DNA of 64,000 nucleotides from Hermodice carunculata (taxonomy: Eukaryota; Annelida; Polychaeta; Eunicida; Amphinomidae), in assembly GCA_964020975.1 (NCBI GenBank), contig OZ026615.1, positions 34,278,795-34,342,794 of the forward strand, given 5' to 3'. Numbering within the stretch: the first letter of the stretch is position 1; each line of letters begins with the position of its first letter. The position numbers and the translations under genes were made by a program. A model generated the notes under the pieces. The model did not search any database and had not been told where the DNA came from. It saw only the letters and a list, made by a program, of their open reading frames with translations. Of this stretch, positions 57,533 through 64,000 are shown piece after piece.

Positions 57533-60136
57533 ACTTGTCACTCAGCTGAGCTTATAGGATGGTCCTTCGTCCATCGTCTGTCCATCATCCATCAATCCAA
57601 GTGATACAAAAGCTACTTTCCTTGATCTGGATATAGAAATAAAGAACAACCAGTATGTAACAAAAATATTTGACAAGAGCAACCAATTCAAATTTGATAT
57701 CTCCTACCCAGATCTGACAAGAAACATTCCAAACAAAAGCATATGGAATTTGTATCGGACAAGTGATACCTATTGCTAGAAACAACACACTTCTTAGCTA
57801 ATTTGTCAATAGTGAGAACTTTGTTGCAAAAACTACAATGCAAAAGTTATAAAAAACAGCAACTACACAAAACTGTGTTGAAATGTTACCCGAGATATGA
57901 CCTAATACCCTAAAAAATGCAACCCTAATTCAAGAACATTTGTCAAACAATGTCAAGATGGAGCTTGAAATGACAAAGTGTAGTCCTCAAAGTGTTTAGA
58001 GTGGAAAGAGAGAAAGTACCCAGGGTAAGGTATACTTAGCCCACCTAGAGTATTTTCTCTTGTCCATCCTAAGACGGAAAACCATGATCATACTCACGTT
58101 TTGCAGGATTTCTTTCTTTTCACCCTTCATCCAGTATAGTGGAAGAGGTGGCTTCCAGCTAATACCTTAGTACACTTTACCTCATAATACCTCCAGTCAA
58201 CTTTATGGTGCTAAAAATTGTATTATTATTTACCTGTTTATACCAGTGTCATAGTGTATGAAGCTTTTAAGTTTCAAAAGAGATGTCCATCGACAATTCA
58301 CATTGTCGACTTCTTCTCCAAAACCATCAGCCAGATTTACGTTTAACTTTGTGGGAATGTACCTTGGGTGGGTCTCTACAAAGTTTCTTCAAGTAGTCAT
58401 GCTCCAATGATTTTTGTAGTTTTTATGAAGTTTTTTTGTTCTTTTTTGGAGCAAATATTAAAAAATCTTCTTCTCTGAAACCGCTCAGCCAACTACTTTG
58501 ATATCATATAGGAACACTCCTAGGGACTCCTAGTTCTTAATTTGTTAACCAGGTGGTGCTGCATTTTTTTCTAATTTTTTATTATTTTTTTGTGGGTTTT
58601 TTTTGCTATTTTTGACGTCTTCTCTAGAATTGTCTCTCAGATTAAGCTGAAACTTTGTGGATATGTTCCTGATTGAAGGGTCAAACAAAATTGTTCACTA
58701 GGAGGCACTGCTGTGGATTCCAGATTTTAAATGATTTTTTTAATTCAGGTACTTATCAGTAAATGCACTTTTTCCATTGATTACTATGCAAGTCAATGGG
58801 CATTCTAATGGTAATTCACAATTTCAACTTCTCCGAAACTGTCATCCAGATTGACTTCAAACTTGGTGGTAATATACCTTGGGTGGGCATCTATGGAAGT
58901 GTTTCAAATGGTCACACTCCAGTGATTTTTGGATTTTTTATAATTTTTTCTTTGTTTTTTGGGGGGCAAAAATTCTCTTCAAAACTGCTCACCCAGTTGC
59001 TTTTGATATCACACAGGGACACTCCTAGAGACTCCTAGTTCTTAATTTGTTCACCAGATGGCACTGCAAATTTTTTTCCAATTTTTTGTTTTTTGTTTGA
59101 GTATTTTCTGTGTGTTTTCACTATTGTTGACTTCTTCTCCAGACCTGTCACTCACATTAAGCTGAAACTTGGTGGATATGTTCTTTGTGGAAGGGTTAAA
59201 CAAAGTTGTTTACTAGGTGGTTCTGCTGGGGATTTCTGATTTTTAATGATTTTTTTCAATTCGGGTCCTTTTTGATAAATGCACCTTTCTTATTGATTTC
59301 TATGCAAGTCAATAGGCATTCTAATGCTAATTCACATTTTGGACTACTTGGATGAAACTGTCAGTCAGATTGACTTCAAACGTGGTGGCAATGTACCTTG
59401 GGTGAGTCTCTACTAAGTGTGCTTGAATGGTCACGCTCCAATGATTTGTGGATTTTCTATGATTTCTTTTTACCGGAAAATCTTTGAAAAAGTTTTAATA
59501 GGAAAGTGTAACATGGGAATTTCTTTTATTGGTTATAACTTGGGTAATTGTGGCCAGATTTGTGGCAAACTTGGTACGGATGTAATCTTGATAAGTGTCT
59601 AGTTATTTTGTGCAAGTGGTCATGCTCTTGTGATTTTTGGACCTTGACCTCATTCTCAAGGTCACAGAGCAACTGACATGAAATTTACTGTTCACTTGAT
59701 AACTTGAGATCCATTTTTAGTCAGGACCTTGATGTTACGCATATTAATGTTTCTCAATTTAAATGATGCTTAGACAGTACATGAGTGACCTTGACCTCAT
59801 TTCTGGGGTCACAGTGCAACATACATCAATTTTACTCTTCACAATAACTTAAACTGGGACCTTGATGTTGCATGGTTAGTGTTCTTCCATAAAGGTCAGA
59901 CTTACTCAGTACATGGGTGACTTTGACCTCATTTCTGGGGTCACAGTGCAACATACATCAATTTTACTCTTCACAATAACTTAAACTGGGACCTTGATGT
60001 TGCATGGTTAGTGTTCTTCCATAAAGGTCAGAATTACTCAGTACATGGGTGACCTTGATCCTGTCCCAGGTTCACAGAACCAGAAGTGGGAGGAATCTCT
60101 AGGTCAGCAGAGTGGGCTGTTCACAGAGCCCTCTTG
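57533..60136 (+). repeat. R1 repeat family copy, interrupted
   Basis: Head AGCTCAGCTGACTTGTCACT with TCCATCGTCTGTCC tract at 57533-57598. The body resumes at about 58283 (GACAATTCACATTGTCGACT), with units at 58295, 58810 and 59330, and the tail at 59640-60136 ends GAGCCCTCTTG. A 132-bp tail segment (TTAAACTGGGACCTTGATGT to CACAATAAC) is tandemly duplicated at about 59795-60060. About 680 bp of unrelated sequence separates head and body. Confidence 0.85.
57599..58282 (+). mobile_element. Reverse-transcriptase C-terminal fragment inserted in R1 copy
   Basis: The + frame reads DTKATFLDLDIEIKNNQYVT, KIFDKSNQFKFDISYPDLTR, NIPNKSIWNLY and then, after a frame change, AYGICIGQVIPIARNNTLLS. This order (FLDL..I.N.....YDK...F.FDI..P.L..NIP....YG...SQ..R..R) is common at the C-terminal end of a group of non-LTR-type reverse transcriptases in marine animals. 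At least three stops or frame changes follow. Sequence from about 57965 to 58282 is not recognised. Confidence 0.6.
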
Positions 60137-60244
60137 TGCAAAAGTGTTAGTTTTGTATATCCAATGTCTTTCTCTTTTTCTCCTTAAAAGATTGGTGGAA
60201 TTCAGAGCTGGATTATATGGGATGATTTCTAAAACTTGAACAAA

Positions 60245-60838
60245 TAAAATAGCAGATGTGTTGTGTTAACTAATGTTTTCCTAATTGGTGTGGGTTTCTG
60301 AAGACATGTGCTACATTCATGTTCTAAATACCTATCTTTGATCCTCCTCTTGGTTTTGCCAATATATTGTAGTTTGCACTTAACGCACATGACACATAAA
60401 TGACATTTTTACTTTCGCAATCTGTGTTCTCCAGGAGTTGGTATTGTTTTATTAGTGGAGCTTGAAGTAAACTTGTGTATTTTGATCATTCTGCAAATGT
60501 AGCAGTTATCTCTAGTGCAGGGTCTCGTGGGTTAATTGGGACATGGCCCTCTTTGCCCCAATCGGGATAAGGGTAAAGTTGCTTGGCTGGTATTAGCATG
60601 TCTTTAAGATTTTTGTATCTTCTAAAGCTAAAAATTGGTTTATATACAAAAGGGGTTTTACATTCGTGTGAAAGTTTAAGTATGTGGCAGTAGTGATTAA
60701 ATATCTTTCTCATGGTAGGGTTTCTTGGGTTGAACTCATGTGTGAGAAGAAGCTGTTGTGTTGTGTTCCATGTGTCGGTTTGTGGTTTGAGTAAATCAGT
60801 CCTGGCTTTTTCTAAAGTCTTTTGTTTGCTTCAGGCGA
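60245..60838 (-). mobile_element. Penelope-like element, C-terminal part with GIY-YIG nuclease motif
   Basis: On the - strand: KALEKARTDLLKPQ-like start near 60830, LTHEFNPRNPTMRKIFNHY, PIFSFRRYKNLKDMLIPAKQ, and then CESKNVIYVSCA and LQYIGKTKRRIKDRYLEHE at about 60325-60385. The RKIF..H....L, FRR.KNLKD.L..AK and NVIY..C...YIG.T.RR blocks are the Penelope-type C-terminal region leading into a GIY-YIG endonuclease. At least two breaks of frame are present. It continues, after an interruption, at 61745-62035. Confidence 0.75.
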
Positions 60839-60839
60839 G

Positions 60840-61745
60840 GAGATTACGGGTATCCTCGCTTGATAAAATGATCGGTCATATTTACCCCTCAGCCCATATA
60901 AGCCCGAGTAGTATTGCTGTCGCCTGCTCTGTGTGCAAGTCCATGCATCCTTCTGTAGGTCCCTTCTTCTTGCATGTGATTTCAGTACCAGATAAGCTGG
61001 GATCATGAAACATTTGTAGTTGATCACTTTTTTTTTAAAGTTTATGACAAGTTTGTAGGACAATGACCTTGACCCAATTTTTAGGTCACTTGGGTCATTT
61101 CTCTATGAATTTCTTGCACGCAACATCAGGTGAACCAGAATTGCTAGGATCGTGAAACATTCACAGATTATCACATTTGTAAGGGTCTTCGTAAAGTTTG
61201 AAGGTCAGTACTGTAGCCTAATCTGAAGGTCACCAGAAGCAATCTTAAGGTCATCCAGGTCAATGCTCAATCAATTTCTTGCATGCAATATCAGGAGAAC
61301 CAGAATTGCTAGGATCATGAAACATTTACAGATAATCACCTTTGTAAGGGTTTTCGTCAAGTGTGAAGGACATTGACCTTGACCTAATTTGAAGGTCACC
61401 AGATGCAATTTTTCTCTTTAATATATGTGTTGCGCATGAGATCTTAAGAACAGGATAAGATAGGATCATAAGACTTTTACAGTTAATCACCCTTGTAATA
61501 GTCTAGCTTACGTTTGAGGGACAGTGACCTTGATGTGATTTCAAGGTCACCAGGGTCAATCCACTTGAAAAAAATTGCAAGAAATATCTGAAGAACCGGA
61601 TAAGCTAGGATGACAAAACTTTTAAAGTTGATATCGCATTTGAAAGGTGAATTCAAATTTGAAGGAGAATGACCATGACTCAATTTTAAGGTGACCCAGT
61701 TCAATTTACTTTGAAATTCTAGAGCACGATATCAGGAGAAGCAGA
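60840..61745 (+). repeat. Tandem repeat of about 160-bp units inserted in the Penelope-like element
   Basis: Units carry ATCAGG.GAACCAGAATTGCT, AGGATCATGAAACATTTACA and GTGACCTTGACC ... TTGAAGGTCACC, near 60985, 61118, 61285, 61440, 61590 and 61715. They resemble R2 in having GACCTTGAC / AAGGTCAC pairs. The array lies exactly between two parts of the Penelope-like coding order, so it entered after that element. Confidence 0.8.
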
Positions 61746-62035
61746 TCTCTTTTGTGCACAGCCAAGGGAAGTTAAGGCATTAGTCGTTGTGTTTGTAAGT
61801 GGAATTCGCGGCCTTCAGGGTCTGAACAGATTTTGATTAAGTGTAAAAATTTGCTGTATGGAATAGATTTTGTGACAGGCTTAGGGGGCAAGATGAAAAA
61901 TATAAGTATCTATGTGTGTCTGTTGGTTTGCAATAGAGAGTGGTTTTTAGTGTGTTGTTGTTGTTGTTTTTGATTACCGTGGTGTCTAAGAAGTTGACTT
62001 TGTGATATGAGTATTCTAACGTGAATTAAATGCGA
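61746..62035 (-). mobile_element. Penelope-like element, reverse-transcriptase C-terminal part
   Basis: On the - strand: EYSYHKVNFLDTTVIKNNNN, LKTTLYCKPTDTHRYLYFSS and, after a change of frame, IPYSKF..L.KICSDPEGREFHLQTQ. EYSHHKVNFLDT, YCKPTDTHRYLH and IPYSQFLRLKRICS are standard Penelope-like reverse-transcriptase blocks. The catalytic core further upstream is missing, so the element is 5' truncated at about 62035. Confidence 0.75.
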
Positions 62036-63668
62036 CTTTTTGTCCTCTGAAGAAACTAGACTACTGTCTTAAGATCTCATGACTCCTTAAGCAGTGCATG
62101 TACATAGCAGTAGGCTTAGACTTATCTGTTTATTTGATCTTGTTTTGTTTTGTTTGTTCAGTGAGGGGATCCAGGAGTCAGCTAAGCAGGCAAATGCCAT
62201 GCTCTCATGAAACACACTTTATATGTGACAAGAAATTGAATGAAGGCTTGATTACACAGTCCAGGTTTACCCTGGAAGGCATACATAGCTTTTTCATTAC
62301 ACACAAAATAATTTGCACTATGTTAGTGTGAAATTTAACAGGTGATAACATCTGTTGTGTATATCATTTCTTGTGGGAACTGAAATGTTACTTTAAGTGT
62401 ATCTTGAGTCCCACTTCCAGATAATTGTTTCATTCTTAAAAAAACTTATAGGATTGCATGAATATTATAAATTGAGATTTTTATTTTTACATTGGATAAG
62501 TGTAACATGCTTTGTAGTTGTGTCTGTGAGGATTAAAAGTGCATTCGTGGATATTAATCGTATCGTGTTTCAAGTCTGACTGAATCAACATTTTTTAAGC
62601 AAAAGTTTTGACAAATGACTTTGATCTTATTGAGCTTAAAGGTTTCTGCTACAATTTTCATCAAAGCATGACATTCCATGTGAAAATTGAGGCCTGAGCC
62701 AACCAAAACAGAATACTTTAAAGCATCAGGAGACGGCAACATGAAGACATTGCATTGGACAGTTTTGAAACATTTAGACTTTCTCCTCCCCTTCCCGCCC
62801 CCTTCAAAAAAAAAAAAAATAAATAAATAAAAAAAAAAAAAAAAAAAAAAAATAAATAAATAAAATAAAATAAAATAAAATAAAATAAAATAAATAAGAA
62901 ATAAGATAAAAGAGTTCAAAGACAACAAGAGTAAATGATACTTTAAATGCAACTAACAGTGCCCATCTGTTTAATGCTGTGATTACAGAGTTGAGACAGG
63001 TATGTGGCACTGATTGGGCCAGGGATAGGGGTCAGAGAGGCAGCCGCCAAGTCACATCAGCATCTGTGCAAACCATAATCAAGTTTACTAATGGGTTTCT
63101 ATAGCTGTGGCTCAGTCCCCAGGATAGCTATCAGTCTTTTAATGAACAGGGAACTAAACTTTTTGAGGAAATGCAACTTTGGCAAAAAAAAACCCCAAAA
63201 CCTTGTCTTGTGTATGTTGCATTACTCAAGTCGTAGGGCATATTTTTATCAAATGCAGAGGGAACTGTCGTTTCTGGCCTTGCGATGATGAACATTTGTT
63301 TATATTTTTATTATGGGGAGGGGGGGGTCATATTTTTATTATGTCCAGCTTGGGGAGGGAGCAATTATGTTGTCATGATGTCCGTCAGTCAGTGGTTCTG
63401 TCCTCCATTTTGTTTGTGAATGTGATATCTAATGACTCACTGGTCACCTGAAACTCAAATGTACCTCATTTGTACTGTGACACCAGTTCTTGACTTGATT
63501 ACATTTTGGTGGCCTTGACCTCATTTTCAAGGTCACAGTGGCCATGTATGTGCCAAGAAGTACCCATCAGTTCATGCTTTCCTTTGAAGTGCCTCTAGTT
63601 TTATGATTTAAAAAAAACTGCATCATGTTCCTTGTTTAAGAACACTATGAAAAATATACTGTTTTCAG
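62036..63668. other. No gene recognised; A-rich tract
   Basis: (AAAT)n/A-rich tract at 62804-62896. G-run at 63318-63327. A TGGCCTTGACC ... TTTCAAGGTCACAGTGG pair lies at 63511-63542, close to exon 63669. Confidence 0.45.
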
Positions 63669-63805
63669 ATGGTAAACTTTGCTTGGAATGGGAAGAAGAT
63701 CATGATCATGTGGGGGAGATTCCTCTGAGTTTCTTGAAGGCCAACGACATCTCAGAAGAGAGTAGAAGAAAAGCAGGGTGTACCAGAACACCCCTATACA
63801 CAGAG
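63669..63805 (+). CDS. Carnitine-pathway dioxygenase-like gene, His-ligand exon
   Basis: Exon of 137 bases between acceptor ACTGTTTTCAG and donor GTATCG; begins with two bases completing the Asp codon and ends in phase 0. It encodes DGKLCLEWEEDHDHVGEI, then PLSFLKAND and a charged stretch ending TPLYTE. This aligns with YITWPDEHYSEFQADWL of human BBOX1: the Trp is followed four residues later by His (WEEDH against WPDEH), the fourth zinc ligand in the human enzyme. In the family the 2-oxoglutarate/Fe(II) catalytic domain starts some 30-40 residues further on, outside this window. Translation continues open to a stop at 63878-63880, but the splice donor after TACACAGAG is the likelier end. Confidence 0.88.
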
Positions 63806-64000
63806 GTATCGTATAGTCTTTTTCACCATCACAGTCTCACCGAGCTTGATTTCTCTCACTTTGGTGGCCAAATTGTGTAAAAAGTGGGATACCTTAAGAA
63901 ACTTTTCATGAATTAGTTTGTTCAAATCATTTATTAGTGTCTGAGAAAGTTTATTTTTCATCTTAAAGGACAAAGTGTTGTGCCGTGTGCCAGGGGCACG
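63806..64000 (+). other. Start of intron 3 of the dioxygenase-like gene
   Basis: Phase-0 intron starting GTATCG at 63806. No further exon before the window end. Confidence 0.6.

Larger units (their letters stand above)
51671..63668 (+). other. Intron 2 of the dioxygenase-like gene (about 12 kb)
   Basis: Phase-1 intron with GTAGGT donor at 51671 and TTTTCAG acceptor at 63668. Nearly the whole central part is occupied by a - strand LINE, an R1 copy split by a reverse-transcriptase fragment, and a - strand Penelope-like element split by a tandem repeat. The left part contains tandem repeats. Confidence 0.75.
15452..64000 (+). other. Gene span: gamma-butyrobetaine/trimethyllysine dioxygenase-like gene (partial)
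   Basis: Three exons in the same orientation splice in frame: exon at 15452-15546 ends with two bases of a codon and exon at 51528-51670 begins with one; the latter ends with one base and exon 63669-63805 begins with two. The joined product reads as the N-terminal domain of carnitine-pathway 2-oxoglutarate dioxygenases (BBOX1/TMLHE group; GBBH-like N-terminal domain followed in the family by a TauD-type catalytic domain). The WLRHNCHCSQC motif is closer to gamma-butyrobetaine dioxygenase (WLRDNCPCSDC in human) than to trimethyllysine dioxygenase, which lacks the second Cys. Introns are about 35,981 and 11,998 bp. The start codon is not found and the catalytic half lies beyond position 64000, so orthology remains open. 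Confidence 0.85.

Noticed and set aside
62554-63010. 132- and 68-residue - strand frames rich in Phe/Tyr/Leu resembling membrane segments
   Set aside because: Translation of the A-rich (AAAT)n tract at 62804-62896.

Overview
The window is AT-rich, intron-dominated DNA from an invertebrate animal. Short exons sit in very long introns, and simple repeats, non-LTR and Penelope-like retroelements and hairpin-bearing DNA elements are dense. The repeat style (runs of CCGTCCGTC, AGCTCAGCTGAC...GTCAGCTGAG heads, endless GACCTTGACC...AAGGTCAC blocks) is what one meets in marine invertebrates such as lancelets, hemichordates and molluscs. I cannot name the species from sequence alone. There are no bacterial genes, CRISPR arrays, rRNA genes or intact tRNA genes. 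Almost all open frames of 60-120 codons are chance frames or repeat translations.

The one gene I recognise with confidence runs on the + strand through most of the window. Three exons (15452-15546, 51528-51670, 63669-63805) join with matching intron phases into the N-terminal zinc-binding domain of a gamma-butyrobetaine dioxygenase / trimethyllysine dioxygenase-like enzyme of carnitine synthesis. It has the WLRxNCxCxxC motif and a downstream His four residues after a Trp. Intron 1 is about 36 kb and intron 2 about 12 kb. The start codon and the catalytic 2-oxoglutarate/Fe(II) domain are not seen here; the catalytic part should lie beyond the right edge.

Two weaker gene signals exist. In 1-5.8 kb the - strand carries three exon-like pieces (5624-5728, 1271-1416, 799-980), the last with a membrane segment and a stop. 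Inside intron 1 two + strand exon-like pieces with strong splice sites (35446-35541, 41322-41374) fit each other in phase, but not the dioxygenase exons, and end in a stop with AATAAA 44 bases on. They could be a nested gene.

Layout: 0-9 kb holds the - strand candidates, a 134-bp structured hairpin, two small TTAA-flanked hairpin elements and a 1.04-kb fold-back element. From 9-13.7 kb there are head-to-tail copies of a long repeat family (called R1 below). From 13.9-15.4 kb there is a 40-bp minisatellite and upstream sequence of the first recognised exon. From 15.5-51.5 kb (intron 1) there are more R1 copies, a 3.5-kb imperfect palindrome with an R1 copy inserted in one arm, two 0.9-kb TIR elements, a LINE fragment, further TTAA hairpin elements, a THAP-like fragment and a 56-bp minisatellite just before exon 2. 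From 51.7-63.7 kb (intron 2) there are tandem duplications, a - strand LINE with an internal inverted duplication, an R1 copy split by a reverse-transcriptase fragment, and a Penelope-like element split by a tandem repeat.

The most interesting material is in the repeats: a TTAA-flanked family of about 240 bp whose hairpin tips differ between copies yet stay self-complementary; an R1 family that scatters CTCF-like and ERR/SF-1-like sites; and the palindrome whose empty arm defines R1 boundaries.
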